A program made the position numbers and the translations under genes. The notes below the pieces were generated by a model. That model did no database searches and had not been told where the DNA came from. It worked only from the letters and a program-made list of their open reading frames with translations. Below, piece by piece: positions 25,321 to 34,641 of a stretch of DNA of 64,000 bases. The DNA comes from an uncultured Prevotellaceae bacterium (GTDB lineage: Bacteria > Bacteroidota > Bacteroidia > Bacteroidales > Bacteroidaceae). The stretch covers positions 1 to 64,000 of the forward strand of contig CAMVDU010000006.1 of assembly GCA_947166345.1 (NCBI GenBank), given 5' to 3'. Position 1 is the stretch's first letter; each line of letters opens with the position of its first letter.

Positions 25321-26085
25321 TCATTTTTCAGTCTTTCTGTAGTAGCCGCGCTCACCATCGGCGAAGCGAAGGACGAGGGTGTCGGGCGTCAACTTCACAA
25401 ACTCGGCGGTATCGCTGAGTGCACGGTACTGGCGGTTCAGCGAATCGACAGCGAGCTCGGAGAGGATAAGCTTGCCGTTATGGATGGTCCACTCCTGATA
25501 GTGGCGCACGGTGGGATACTCAATAAACATTTCCTCGTCGGAGGTGGTTGTGCGGCGGTAGGCACCAATGCTGTAGGCCACATGGTTGTCCTTCATGGCA
25601 ATACCGTATTCGCGCTCTACGGTAAGTAGTTCCTGCAGGGAGTCGGGCAACTGTTCGAGAATCTGACGGTCAGTCAGTCCTTCCATGTCAGCACGGCGTT
25701 TCAGGGTGGGCAGCACCTTGTAGCACCAGTCGCCCATCATATCCTTGGTCACGATGACGAGGTCGGCCACCTCTGGATCGTTCTCGTTGCGAATCATGGC
25801 CACCTTGTTTCCTATGCGCAGTTGTCCGAATACCTGATGGTTGCGCGAGGCCTCGAGGATATTGAGCGTGTCGGGGTTGCTGCCATCATAGCTGCCCTTG
25901 AACGACATGGGCAGATAGATGATGATAGTGTCGTTACAACCGTCGCACACCATGCCGTAGATGGTCTTGTCGCCTGCGGCCTGTTCCACGGATACGAGGG
26001 TCACTTCTTTCGTTTCTTCCTTGCTGCCGCAACTTGTGAGCAGCATGGCGAGAAGTGCTAATGTGATGAGGAGTTTTGATTTCAT
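25321..26085 (-). CDS. Lipoprotein of unknown function, 254 aa
   Basis: Starts MKSKLLITLALLAMLLTSCGSKEE: a signal peptide with lipobox LTSC, so it is a lipid-anchored envelope protein. The mature part has no motif I recognise; it contains two paired-cysteine-like positions (MVCDGCNDT) that could be structural or metal-binding. The ATG at 26085 is chosen because the signal peptide begins there; the track start adds eight residues. The -7 element at 26107-26114 supports this. Divergent from the carboxyltransferase gene. Confidence 0.82.
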   Translation of the reverse strand: MKSKLLITLALLAMLLTSCGSKEETKEVTLVSVEQAAGDKTIYGMVCDGCNDTIIIYLPMSFKGSYDGSNPDTLNILEASRNHQVFGQLRIGNKVAMIRNENDPEVADLVIVTKDMMGDWCYKVLPTLKRRADMEGLTDRQILEQLPDSLQELLTVEREYGIAMKDNHVAYSIGAYRRTTTSDEEMFIEYPTVRHYQEWTIHNGKLILSELAVDSLNRQYRALSDTAEFVKLTPDTLVLRFADGERGYYRKTEK

Positions 26086-26106
26086 TCTACGTTGTTGTTT
26101 TGTGTG

Positions 26107-26114
26107 CAAAGTTA
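26107..26114 (-). promoter_or_regulatory. -7 promoter element of the lipoprotein gene
   Basis: TAACTTTG on the minus strand, 22 bases from the ATG. Confidence 0.7.
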
Positions 26115-26130
26115 CTATTTTTTGCCCACT

Positions 26131-26180
26131 TCCCTCTTCCTTTTAACTCCTTTTAACTTGTTTATATACTCTAACTCCTC
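26131..26180. repeat. Word repeat CTTTTAACT in the divergent spacer
   Basis: CCTTTTAACTCCTTTTAACT and a decayed third copy (CTCTAACTCC) lie between two divergent promoters. Confidence 0.6.
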
Positions 26181-26189
26181 AAAATATCG

Positions 26190-26197
26190 TAACTTTG
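26190..26197 (+). promoter_or_regulatory. -7 promoter element of the carboxyltransferase gene
   Basis: TAACTTTG, about 40 bases before the ATG at 26237. Confidence 0.7.
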
Positions 26198-26236
26198 CAG
26201 TCAAATTGCTGAAATAAGAACCAGAAAATTGAAACT

Positions 26237-28012
26237 ATGGGAAAGAAAAAGATTAAGTTCAGTCTCGTCTATCGTGATATGTGGCAGTCGAGCGGCAAGT
26301 TCCAGCCACGCAAAGACCAGTTGGAACGCATCGCTCCAGTCATCATCGACATGGGCTGTTTTGCCCGCGTAGAAACCAATGGTGGTGCCTTTGAGCAGGT
26401 GAACCTGATGGCAGGTGAGAATCCTAACGATGCCGTTCGCGCCTTCTGTAAGCCGTTCAACCAGGTGGGCATTCAGACCCACATGCTGGACCGCGGCCTG
26501 AATGCGCTTCGCATGTATCCTGTGCCCGACGATGTGCGCGAGCTGATGTACAAGGTGAAGCACGCCCAGGGCGTCGACATCCCCCGCATCTTCTGCGGTC
26601 TTAACGACACGCGCAATATCATTCCATCCATCAAGTGGGCCAAGGCTGCCGGCATGATTCCGCAGGCTACGCTCTGCATCACCACCAGCCCCGTGCACAC
26701 CGTGGAGTACTATAGCGCTATTGCCGACGAGGTGATTGCCGCAGGTGCCGAGGAGATCTGCCTGAAGGACATGGCAGGTATCGGACAGCCCGCTATGCTG
26801 GGTGCCCTGACGAAGTCAATCAAGACCAAGCACCCCGATATCATCATCCAGTATCACGGTCACTCAGGCCCTGGCCTGTCGATGGCCTCTATCCTGGAGG
26901 TGTGCAACAACGGTGCCGACATCATCGATACCGCCATAGAGCCGCTCAGCTGGGGCAAGGTGCATCCCGATATCATCTCGGTACAGTCGATGCTGAAGAA
27001 CGAGGGCTTCGAGGTGGAAGATATCAATATGAACGCCTACATGCAGGCGCGCACGCTCACGCAGGAGTTCATCGACGACTGGCTGGGCTATTTCATCAAC
27101 CCTGCCAACAAGCACATGTCCTCGCTGCTGCTGGGTAGCGGACTGCCTGGCGGCATGATGGGCTCGATGATGGCCGACCTGGGCCCCATCCAGACCATGA
27201 TCAACAAGCTGCGCGAGAAGAAGGGCGAGGCTGCCTTGACAATGGACGACATGCTGGTGAAGCTGTTCAACGAGGTAGAATATGTGTGGCCTAAGGTGGG
27301 CTATCCCCCACTGGTGACCCCGTTCTCACAATATACCAAGAACATCGCCCTGATGAACCTGCTCACAATGGAACAGGGCAAGGGTCGCTACGTGATGATG
27401 GACGATGCCATCTGGGGCATGATCCTCGGCAAGAGCGGCAAGGTGCCTGGCACCATCGCTCCCGAGCTCATCGAGTTGGCAGAGAAGCAAGGTCGTCAGT
27501 TCACCGATGCCGATCCCCACACACTCATCCCCAACGCCCTCGACGGCTTCAAGAAGGAGATGGACGAGAACGGCTGGGACTACGGCAAGGACAACGAGGA
27601 GCTGTTCGAGCTGGCCATGCACCCCGAGCAGTACCGCCCCTTCCGCAGCGGACAGGCCAAGAAGCAGTTGCTGGCCGACATCCAAAAGGCAAAGGACGCC
27701 AAGATTGGTGCCAAGGTGTCGCCCGAGGAACTGGCAGCCTTCAAGCACGCCAAGGCCGACGCCCTGGTATGCCCCTCAGCCGGACAGATCTTCTACGAGT
27801 TCAACGGCGACGGCGAGTGCGCTCCCTGCGTAGAGCCCTTCATCGGACAGAAATACAAGGAGGGTCAGACCTTCTGCTACCTCGTGGAGAAATGGGGCGA
27901 GATTGTGCCCATCCCCGCTGCTCTGGGCGGCAAGCTGGTAGAGGTGAGCGCCAAGCAAGGTGCCAAGGTGCGCAAGGGCGACACCCTGGCCTGGATAGAA
28001 CGCGAACAATAA
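26237..28012 (+). CDS. OadA/PycB-like carboxyltransferase with atypical biotinyl-like domain
   Basis: A 591-residue protein of the oxaloacetate decarboxylase alpha / pyruvate carboxylase B family, which moves CO2 between biotin and a 2-oxoacid. The HMGL-like TIM barrel (1 to about 300) has the YRDMWQSS start, the metal site QYHGHSGPG near 205-214 and the LKDMAG loop. A conserved carboxylase domain follows to about 460. The last 75 residues look like a biotinyl/lipoyl domain (GGKLVEVSAKQGAKVRKGDTLAWIE), but where AMKM is expected I read VEKWGE, so biotinylation is doubtful. No biotin carboxylase or decarboxylase beta/gamma genes are adjacent. Own promoter. Confidence 0.87.
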   Translation: MGKKKIKFSLVYRDMWQSSGKFQPRKDQLERIAPVIIDMGCFARVETNGGAFEQVNLMAGENPNDAVRAFCKPFNQVGIQTHMLDRGLNALRMYPVPDDVRELMYKVKHAQGVDIPRIFCGLNDTRNIIPSIKWAKAAGMIPQATLCITTSPVHTVEYYSAIADEVIAAGAEEICLKDMAGIGQPAMLGALTKSIKTKHPDIIIQYHGHSGPGLSMASILEVCNNGADIIDTAIEPLSWGKVHPDIISVQSMLKNEGFEVEDINMNAYMQARTLTQEFIDDWLGYFINPANKHMSSLLLGSGLPGGMMGSMMADLGPIQTMINKLREKKGEAALTMDDMLVKLFNEVEYVWPKVGYPPLVTPFSQYTKNIALMNLLTMEQGKGRYVMMDDAIWGMILGKSGKVPGTIAPELIELAEKQGRQFTDADPHTLIPNALDGFKKEMDENGWDYGKDNEELFELAMHPEQYRPFRSGQAKKQLLADIQKAKDAKIGAKVSPEELAAFKHAKADALVCPSAGQIFYEFNGDGECAPCVEPFIGQKYKEGQTFCYLVEKWGEIVPIPAALGGKLVEVSAKQGAKVRKGDTLAWIEREQ

Positions 28013-28067
28013 CCATTAACAACGGGGGGACACACAAAGTTCCCCCCATAACTTTTTATAAACACAA

Positions 28068-28820
28068 ATGAAAAAAATTCTTTCTTTCGCAGCAGCTGCC
28101 ATGATGCTGACTGCTGTTTTCTCATGTGGCGAAGGCAATCCCAAAGATGAGGAGAAAAAAGTAGAGGTTACAGGCGAAATCACCTTCAAGACCCAGTACG
28201 ACTCTCTGGCCTATAGCTATGGCGTGATGATGGGTACTCAGTACAGCAACTTCCAGGACAAGGACGTTGTGGTGCCCGGTGAGACCATGAACGTGGAGAC
28301 CTTCCTCGCTGCCTTTGTTACTGCTATGCGTCGCGACTCTGCCAACCTCAAGATTGACATCAAGACTGCCGAGGCTTTCATCAGAGACTTCCAGACGCAG
28401 CAGCAGAAGAAGATGATGGAGGAGCGCGAAGCCAAGGTGCAGACCAACAAGACCCAGGGCGCTGCCTTCATGACTGAAAACGCCAAGAAGGAAGGTGTGA
28501 AGACGCTTCCCTCAGGACTGCAGATTCAGACCATCAAGGAAGGAACTGGCAAGAAGCCTGCTGCAAATAGCACCGTGAAGGTCAACTACAAAGGCACACT
28601 CATCGACGGAACGGTCTTCGACCAGAATAATGAGGTAGAGTTTGACATCGCCCACGTGGTAGAAGGATTCAGAGAGGGACTCATGAACATGAAGGAAGGT
28701 GGCAAGGCCATCCTGACCATCCCCTCAGACCTGGGCTATAAGGACTACGGCGCTGGCCAGACCATCGAGGGTGGTTCAACCCTGCAGTTCGAAGTAGAGC
28801 TGTTGAAGGTGGTTAAGTAA
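28068..28820 (+). CDS. FKBP-type peptidyl-prolyl isomerase lipoprotein
   Basis: A 250-residue envelope foldase. Signal peptide with lipobox (MLTAVFSC) predicts a lipoprotein. The N-terminal dimerisation helices resemble FkpA/Mip (YDSLAYSYGVMMGTQ...), and the C-terminal FKBP domain, about 140-250, is complete (VKVNYKGTLIDGTVFD, VVEGFREGLMNMKEGGKAIL, YGAGQTIEGGSTLQFEVELL). It accelerates proline isomerisation in secreted proteins. It lies 55 bases after the carboxyltransferase gene with no clear promoter, so possibly cotranscribed, and 29 bases before the PBP gene. Confidence 0.93.
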   Translation: MKKILSFAAAAMMLTAVFSCGEGNPKDEEKKVEVTGEITFKTQYDSLAYSYGVMMGTQYSNFQDKDVVVPGETMNVETFLAAFVTAMRRDSANLKIDIKTAEAFIRDFQTQQQKKMMEEREAKVQTNKTQGAAFMTENAKKEGVKTLPSGLQIQTIKEGTGKKPAANSTVKVNYKGTLIDGTVFDQNNEVEFDIAHVVEGFREGLMNMKEGGKAILTIPSDLGYKDYGAGQTIEGGSTLQFEVELLKVVK

Positions 28821-28849
28821 ACAAAAAAAAGAACAACGCATACAAAAGC

Positions 28850-29776
28850 ATGAAAGTATCGTTGTGCTTCATAATGATGCTGTCGTTCATGACAGCCTGC
28901 AACAGAGCGACTTCCCACGAAGAGAAGTCGCTCTCTGCTGAAGAAAGGCGACTGGACAACAGTTGCACTATCGACACCGTCTCAGTAAGCCAGGCATTGG
29001 CACTTGAAACCATCGAGGGTTGGGACAGTCTCAGTCTCCTGACTGCCGACGCCTGGATTCTCGTAGAGGGTTCAGAAGGCTTGCTCATCAGCGAGAAGAA
29101 TGCCGACAAGCGCATGTTTCCAGCCAGTCTTACCAAGATGATGACCTGTCTGCTGGCATTGGAGAAAGGCACGATGAGCGACACCGTTGAGATTACCAAA
29201 GACGTCTTCGTCACCCGCGACGCCCGAGTGCGTCCTGGCGACAGTTACGAGATGGGCAATCTTGTCAACGAGATGATGATGATCAGCGACAATGTGGCTG
29301 CCTATGCGCTGGCCAAGCACGTTGGAGGCGACACGCTGGCGTTCTGCAACATGATGAACGAGAAGGCCCACTATCTGGGAATGGACAACACCCATTTTGC
29401 CAATCCCAACGGCATGCCCAACGACAGCAACTACTCCACGGCACGCGACCTGTTGGTGCTGTCGCGCTATTGTATGCACGACTCCACCTTCGCCAGCATT
29501 GTGGGAACTCCTTTCATGGACATTCCCCTTCTGGACAAGCGCCATCTGCCCTGTCACAACACCAACACGCTGCTCACCAGTTATGAGGGCTGCATGGGCG
29601 TGAAGACCGGTTTTACGCGAAAGGCTGGTGCCTGTCTGTCCTCTGCAGCCACCCGCAATGGTGTGACGCTCTTCCTCGTTCTGCTGAAGAGCAAGGACCA
29701 GGCCTCGCGTTTCTCGGAGTCTGCCACCCTACTCAACTACGGTTTCCGAGTGATGGAGGCCTATCGTTCGAAATAA
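28850..29776 (+). CDS. D-alanyl-D-alanine carboxypeptidase family serine hydrolase
   Basis: A 308-residue low-molecular-weight penicillin-binding protein (peptidase S11). Motifs in order: SLTK (SxxK, near residue 88), SDN (SxN, near 143) and KTG (near 252). The N terminus MKVSLCFIMMLSFMTACNRA looks like a lipoprotein signal. It trims the terminal D-Ala of peptidoglycan pentapeptides. It lacks the C-terminal beta domain and amphipathic anchor of PBP5, consistent with lipid anchoring instead. Follows the FKBP gene by 29 bases, so probably cotranscribed. Confidence 0.9.
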   Translation: MKVSLCFIMMLSFMTACNRATSHEEKSLSAEERRLDNSCTIDTVSVSQALALETIEGWDSLSLLTADAWILVEGSEGLLISEKNADKRMFPASLTKMMTCLLALEKGTMSDTVEITKDVFVTRDARVRPGDSYEMGNLVNEMMMISDNVAAYALAKHVGGDTLAFCNMMNEKAHYLGMDNTHFANPNGMPNDSNYSTARDLLVLSRYCMHDSTFASIVGTPFMDIPLLDKRHLPCHNTNTLLTSYEGCMGVKTGFTRKAGACLSSAATRNGVTLFLVLLKSKDQASRFSESATLLNYGFRVMEAYRSK

Positions 29777-29819
29777 TCACTTTCCTACCTTTTTATTTCT
29801 TTATTTCAAGAAAATACAC

Positions 29820-29827
29820 TACCTTTG
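29820..29827 (+). promoter_or_regulatory. -7 promoter element of dxs
   Basis: TACCTTTG, 23 bases before the GTG start at 29851. Confidence 0.75.
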
Positions 29828-29850
29828 CAGACTGAAACAGCAAATAAAGA

Positions 29851-31737
29851 GTGGAACTGAAGATACTCAACACGATAGAAACACCCGACGACCTGAGACG
29901 GTTGGACGTAGAACAGCTGCCACAGCTCTGCGATGAGCTGCGCCAGTTTATCGTTGAGGAGCTGTCGGTGAACCCTGGTCACCTGGCATCGAGCCTGGGT
30001 GTGGTGGAGCTGACGGTGGCCCTGCACTACGTGTTCGACACGCCCGAGGACCGCATCGTGTGGGATGTGGGGCATCAGGCCTACGGTCACAAGATTCTGA
30101 CAGGCCGTCGCGACAGCTTCTGCACCAACCGCAAGCTGGGCGGACTGCGCCCCTTCCCCACCCCTCAGGAAAGCGAGTACGACGCATTTATCTGCGGTCA
30201 TGCCTCGAACAGCATCTCGGCAGCTCTCGGTATGGCGGTAGCCAACGCTCACCACTCCGCTCTCAATTCTCATCTTGACCGCCATGTTGTGGCAGTCATC
30301 GGCGACGGTGCCATGAGTGGCGGTCTGGCCTTCGAGGGACTGAACAACGTGTCGTCGAGTCCCAATGACATGCTCATCATCCTGAACGACAACAACATGT
30401 CGATAGACCGTTCGGTGGGCGGCATGAAGCAATACCTGCTGAGCATGAGCACCAACGAGACCTATAACAAAGTGCGCTTCAAGACAGCCCGCTGGATGCA
30501 GCGTCACGGCATGCTGAAAGACGACCGCCGCAACGGACTGATTCGTCTGAGCAACGCTCTGAAGAGTGCCATCTCGCACCAGCAGAACATCTTTGAGGGC
30601 ATGAACATTCGATACTTCGGCCCCTTCGACGGACACAACGTGAAGGAACTGGTGCGCATCTTGCGACAGCTGAAGCAGATGAAAGGTCCCAAGCTGCTGC
30701 ACCTACACACAAAGAAAGGTCACGGCTATGCACCGGCAGAAAACTACAAGCCCGTGTGGCACGCACCTGGCAAGTTCGACCCTGAGACAGGCAAACTGCT
30801 GGAAGGCGATTCTGAGAACCTGCCCCCAAAATATCAGGATGTGTTTGGCGAGACGCTGGTGGAGCTGGCACGACAGAACGACCGCATCGTGGGCGTCACA
30901 CCCGCCATGCCGACAGGCTGTTCAATGAACCTGATGATGGACCAGATGCCCGACCGCACCTTCGATGTGGGCATTGCCGAGGGTCACGCCGTAACATTTT
31001 CGGCAGGTATGGCCAAAGACGGGCTGCAGCCCTTCTGCAATATCTACAGCGCCTTTGCACAACGGGCCTATGATAATGTCATCCACGATGTAGCCATCCT
31101 GAAACTGCCCGTCGTACTCTGTCTGGACCGTGCCGGACTGGTGGGCGAAGACGGTCCTACGCACCACGGTGCCTTCGATCTGGCCTACTTGAGACCTATA
31201 CCTAACCTGACCATCTGCTCGCCCATGGATGAGCACGAACTGCGAAGGATGATGTTTACTGCACAGTTGCCCCACAAGGGACCGTTCGTCATTCGCTACC
31301 CTCGTGGACGAGGCATGAAGGCCGACTGGCGCTGTCCGCTGGAAGCCATCGAGGTGGGCACAGGTCGCAAGTTGCACGACGGCAACGACGTGGCTGTACT
31401 CAGCATCGGCCCCATCGGAAACGAGGTGGAGAAAGCCATTAGCCTAGCCCCCTCCATCGCCCACTACGACATGCGCTTCCTGAAGCCGCTGGACGAGAAC
31501 ATCCTCCATGAGGTAGGCCGCAAGTTCAAGAAGATTGTCACGGTAGAAGACGGTGTGCGCAACGGCGGACTGGGCTCTGCCGTACTGGAATGGATGAGCG
31601 ATCACGGTTACAACCCGCAGGTGGTGCGACTAGGATTGCCCGACACCTTCGTGGAACACGGTAGCGTGGCTGAACTCCGCAAGATTGTAGGGTTGGATGT
31701 GGAAAGTATAAAAAAGTCATTAGCAATTGGACATTAG
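29851..31737 (+). CDS. dxs: 1-deoxy-D-xylulose-5-phosphate synthase
   Basis: First enzyme of the MEP isoprenoid pathway: TPP-dependent condensation of pyruvate and glyceraldehyde 3-phosphate. Motifs: [17 protein letters not shown], the TPP-binding [18 protein letters not shown], the transketolase pyrimidine domain with [20 protein letters not shown], and [10 protein letters not shown]. Length 628 residues is normal. The start is a GTG ([12 protein letters not shown]), supported by the promoter 23 bases upstream. The last codons (SLAIGH) and the spacer to trkA are built of the TTAGC/AGCCAA word repeat. Confidence 0.95.
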   Translation: MELKILNTIETPDDLRRLDVEQLPQLCDELRQFIVEELSVNPGHLASSLGVVELTVALHYVFDTPEDRIVWDVGHQAYGHKILTGRRDSFCTNRKLGGLRPFPTPQESEYDAFICGHASNSISAALGMAVANAHHSALNSHLDRHVVAVIGDGAMSGGLAFEGLNNVSSSPNDMLIILNDNNMSIDRSVGGMKQYLLSMSTNETYNKVRFKTARWMQRHGMLKDDRRNGLIRLSNALKSAISHQQNIFEGMNIRYFGPFDGHNVKELVRILRQLKQMKGPKLLHLHTKKGHGYAPAENYKPVWHAPGKFDPETGKLLEGDSENLPPKYQDVFGETLVELARQNDRIVGVTPAMPTGCSMNLMMDQMPDRTFDVGIAEGHAVTFSAGMAKDGLQPFCNIYSAFAQRAYDNVIHDVAILKLPVVLCLDRAGLVGEDGPTHHGAFDLAYLRPIPNLTICSPMDEHELRRMMFTAQLPHKGPFVIRYPRGRGMKADWRCPLEAIEVGTGRKLHDGNDVAVLSIGPIGNEVEKAISLAPSIAHYDMRFLKPLDENILHEVGRKFKKIVTVEDGVRNGGLGSAVLEWMSDHGYNPQVVRLGLPDTFVEHGSVAELRKIVGLDVESIKKSLAIGH

Positions 31738-31774
31738 CTTTAAGCCAATAGCCAAAAGCCAAAAGCAAAAGAAT
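31728..31774. repeat. Word repeat AGCCAAAAGCC at the dxs/trkA junction
   Basis: AAGCCAATAGCCAAAAGCC and following words start inside the dxs stop region and end at the trkA ATG. Same words as at 41885-41938. Confidence 0.8.
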
Positions 31775-33136
31775 ATGAAGATAGTCATTGCAGGCGCAGG
31801 AGCCGTAGGAACACACCTTTCGAAGCTCCTTTCAACAGAAAACCACAACTGCGTGCTCATCGACGACGATGAGGAACGACTGGGAGGCGTCGACTCCAGC
31901 TACGACATCATGGCTGTGTGCGACTCGCCCACCAGCATCCGCGTGCTGAGAGATGCTGGTGTGGGCTCTGCCGATCTGTTTGTTGGCGTTACCCGTCATG
32001 AGAGCAACAACCTCAATGCCTGCATGTTGGCTCATGCTTTGGGCGCACAGAAGACCGTTGCCCGCATTGACAGCTACGAGTACCTGCAGCCCCAGAACCA
32101 GGAGATATTCAAGAAGTTAGGCGTTGACTCGCTGGTCTATCCAGAGGTGCTGGCAGCCTCGGACATCATCAACGGTCTGAAGCTGTCGTGGGTGCGCCAG
32201 CGCTGGGACGTGCACGATGGTGCCCTCGTATTGCTGGGCATCAAACTGCGCGAGACATGCAAAATCCTGAACCGTCCGCTGAAAGACCTCTGCGGTCCGG
32301 ACGACCCTTACCACATCGTGGCTATCAAGCGTGCCGGCGAGACCATCATCCCTGGCGGTCTGGACACACTATGCAACGGCGATCTGGCCTACTTTATGAC
32401 TACCAGCGAGTATATCCGTTTTATTCAGGAGATTGTGGGCAAGGAGCACTACGAGGAGATACACAACGTGATTATCATGGGAGGCGGCAAGACCGCTGTG
32501 CGAGCTGCCCTGACGATGCCCGACAATATGCACATAAAGATTATCGAGAGCTCGTTCGAGCGCTGTGAATTCCTGAACCAAGTCATCAATCGCGACAACG
32601 TGTTGGTGATTCACGGAGATGGACGCGACCTGGGTCTGTTGAAAGAAGAGGGCATCAAGCACACACAGGCCTTCGTCTCGCTGACAGGAAATGCAGAGAC
32701 CAATATCCTGGCTTGTCTGACTGCCAAGAAACTGGGGGTACGCAAGACGGTGGCAATGGTCGAGAACCTCGACTACGTGTCAATGGCCGAAGGTCTGGAT
32801 ATCGGTACCATTATCAACAAGAAGACGGTGGCTGCCAGCCATATCTTCCAGATGATGATGAAAGCCGACGTGCGCAATGTGCGTTCGCTGATGATGGCCG
32901 ACAGTGACGTGGCTGAGTTCGTGGCTGCCGAAGGCTCAAAGGTGACCAAACAGCCCGTGAAACTGTTGGGACTACCTACTGGTATCGCCATCGGCGGACT
33001 GGTACGTGACGGCAAGGGCATTTTGGTGAATGGTAACACGCAGATTATGCCTGGCGACTCCGTCATGGTATTCTGCCACAAGCACACACTCGACAAAGTG
33101 GAACGTTTCTTCAAGAAGTCGCTATTTAATCTCTAA
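31775..33136 (+). CDS. trkA: Trk potassium uptake regulatory subunit TrkA
   Basis: Cytosolic NAD(H)/ATP-binding gating subunit of the Trk potassium channel. Two RCK units: the first Rossmann fold begins at the N terminus (MKIVIAGAGAVGTHLSKLL), the second near residue 230 (VIIMGGGKTAVRAALT), each followed by a TrkA-C domain. At 453 residues it is a full-length double-RCK protein. The ATG at 31775 is chosen; the track start lies in the repeat. The stop codon lies inside a CTCTAAAC word repeat that runs to trkH. Confidence 0.95.
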   Translation: MKIVIAGAGAVGTHLSKLLSTENHNCVLIDDDEERLGGVDSSYDIMAVCDSPTSIRVLRDAGVGSADLFVGVTRHESNNLNACMLAHALGAQKTVARIDSYEYLQPQNQEIFKKLGVDSLVYPEVLAASDIINGLKLSWVRQRWDVHDGALVLLGIKLRETCKILNRPLKDLCGPDDPYHIVAIKRAGETIIPGGLDTLCNGDLAYFMTTSEYIRFIQEIVGKEHYEEIHNVIIMGGGKTAVRAALTMPDNMHIKIIESSFERCEFLNQVINRDNVLVIHGDGRDLGLLKEEGIKHTQAFVSLTGNAETNILACLTAKKLGVRKTVAMVENLDYVSMAEGLDIGTIINKKTVAASHIFQMMMKADVRNVRSLMMADSDVAEFVAAEGSKVTKQPVKLLGLPTGIAIGGLVRDGKGILVNGNTQIMPGDSVMVFCHKHTLDKVERFFKKSLFNL

Positions 33137-33163
33137 ACTGTAAACTCTAAACAGTAAACTAAA
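33131..33163. repeat. Word repeat CTCTAAAC / TGTAAACT at the trkA/trkH junction
   Basis: CTCTAAACTGTAAACTCTAA and onward; the trkA stop TAA is part of the first word. Confidence 0.8.
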
Positions 33164-33167
33164 TAAG

Positions 33168-34622
33168 GTGGTCAACTGGAAGATCATATCAAAGATTCTT
33201 GGATCGTTGCTCTTCATCGAAGGCTCGTTCATGGGGTGGTGTCTGATCATGGCTATCGGATACGGCGAGAGTGACATTCTGCCGTTCATCATCTCGATGA
33301 TTATCATCTTCGGCGGAGCCTTCGGTTTCCGACGTCTGGGACATTCTGACGACAACATGCTGTCACGTCGCGATGCCTATGTTGTCGTGACAATCACATG
33401 GATTGTGTTCAGTTTATTCGGTATGCTTCCTTTCCTGCTGTCAGGTGCATTGCCGAGTATCACCGATGCTTTCTTCGAAACCATGTCGGGCTTCACCACC
33501 ACTGGTGTCACAGTCATCAAAGATGTAGAATCCCTACCCCATGCCCTGCTGTTCTGGCGGTCGCTGATGCAATGGATTGGCGGTTTGGGAATCGTGTTCT
33601 TCACCATCGCCATCCTGCCCTCGCTGGTGGGAGGAAGCGTGAAGGTGTTTGCTGCCGAGGCCACCGGTCCCATGCGTTCGAAGATGCACCCCAAACTGAG
33701 CACATCGGCAAAGTGGATTTGGAGTATTTATGTGTTGCTGACGGTGGTCTGCGCCCTGTCGTTCTGGCTGGCAGGCATGGGATGGTTCGACGCCATCAAC
33801 TACTCAATGTCAACAACGGCAACAGGCGGTTTCTCTACCCATAACGGCTCTATCTTCCTGGCATCGCCACTCATTGAGTATTTGGCCATCCTGTTCCAGT
33901 TCCTGGCAGGTATCAACTTCACCCTGCTCTACATGACGTTTGTGAAGTTCCAGTTCCGTCGCTTCCTGAACAACTCCGAATTCAAGTTCTACGTGATTGC
34001 CATCATCGTGTCAACGGTGTGGATCATGATACTGCTGATTACCCGCATGGGCTACGACATAGAAGGGGCCTTCCGCTCGGCATTGTTCCAGGTGGTGTCA
34101 TTCATCACCACGACAGGTCTGTCGAATACCGATGCCGGTTTCTGGCCTCAGATTACCTGGGTTATTCTGGGCGTGCTGATGTTTATCGGTGCCTGTGCAG
34201 GTAGTACAACTGGCGGCTTCAAGAGCATTCGCGTGATGATGCTGATCAATGTGCTACGCAATGAGTTCCGTCGCATCCTCCATCCCAACGCCGTATTGCC
34301 GGTCAAGGTGAACGGCCAGAACATTCCTCAGGAAAAACTGACTACGCTGTTGTCCTTCTTCACCATTTACATCATTATGATGCTGTTCATCTGCATCGTC
34401 ATGGTGTTGTCGGGCATCGACTTCGCCAACGCAGCCACCATCTCACTTAGTCTGATGAGCAACGTGGGAGCAGGTCTCGACACCAACATCGGACCAGTAA
34501 TGTCATGGGCCGACCTGAGTATCGGGATAAAGTGGTTCTGCTCGGCTCTGATGCTGGTAGGACGTCTTGAGGTGATTGCCGTTCTGGTGCTATTTACCAG
34601 AAGTTTCTGGAAAGAGAACTAA
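33168..34622 (+). CDS. trkH: Trk/Ktr-type potassium transporter membrane subunit TrkH
   Basis: Polytopic inner-membrane potassium channel/transporter of 484 residues with four M1-P-M2 repeats. Filter-like loops are visible in TMSGFTTTGVTVI, MSTTATGGFSTHNG, FITTTGLSNTDAGF and SNVGAGLDTNIG. It forms the pore gated by TrkA, encoded 31 bases upstream. The start is GTG (VVNWKIISKILGSLLFIEG). Possibly cotranscribed onward into ribD (19-base gap). Confidence 0.95.
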   Translation: MVNWKIISKILGSLLFIEGSFMGWCLIMAIGYGESDILPFIISMIIIFGGAFGFRRLGHSDDNMLSRRDAYVVVTITWIVFSLFGMLPFLLSGALPSITDAFFETMSGFTTTGVTVIKDVESLPHALLFWRSLMQWIGGLGIVFFTIAILPSLVGGSVKVFAAEATGPMRSKMHPKLSTSAKWIWSIYVLLTVVCALSFWLAGMGWFDAINYSMSTTATGGFSTHNGSIFLASPLIEYLAILFQFLAGINFTLLYMTFVKFQFRRFLNNSEFKFYVIAIIVSTVWIMILLITRMGYDIEGAFRSALFQVVSFITTTGLSNTDAGFWPQITWVILGVLMFIGACAGSTTGGFKSIRVMMLINVLRNEFRRILHPNAVLPVKVNGQNIPQEKLTTLLSFFTIYIIMMLFICIVMVLSGIDFANAATISLSLMSNVGAGLDTNIGPVMSWADLSIGIKWFCSALMLVGRLEVIAVLVLFTRSFWKEN

Positions 34623-34641
34623 AGAGATTAAGAGGTAAGAA

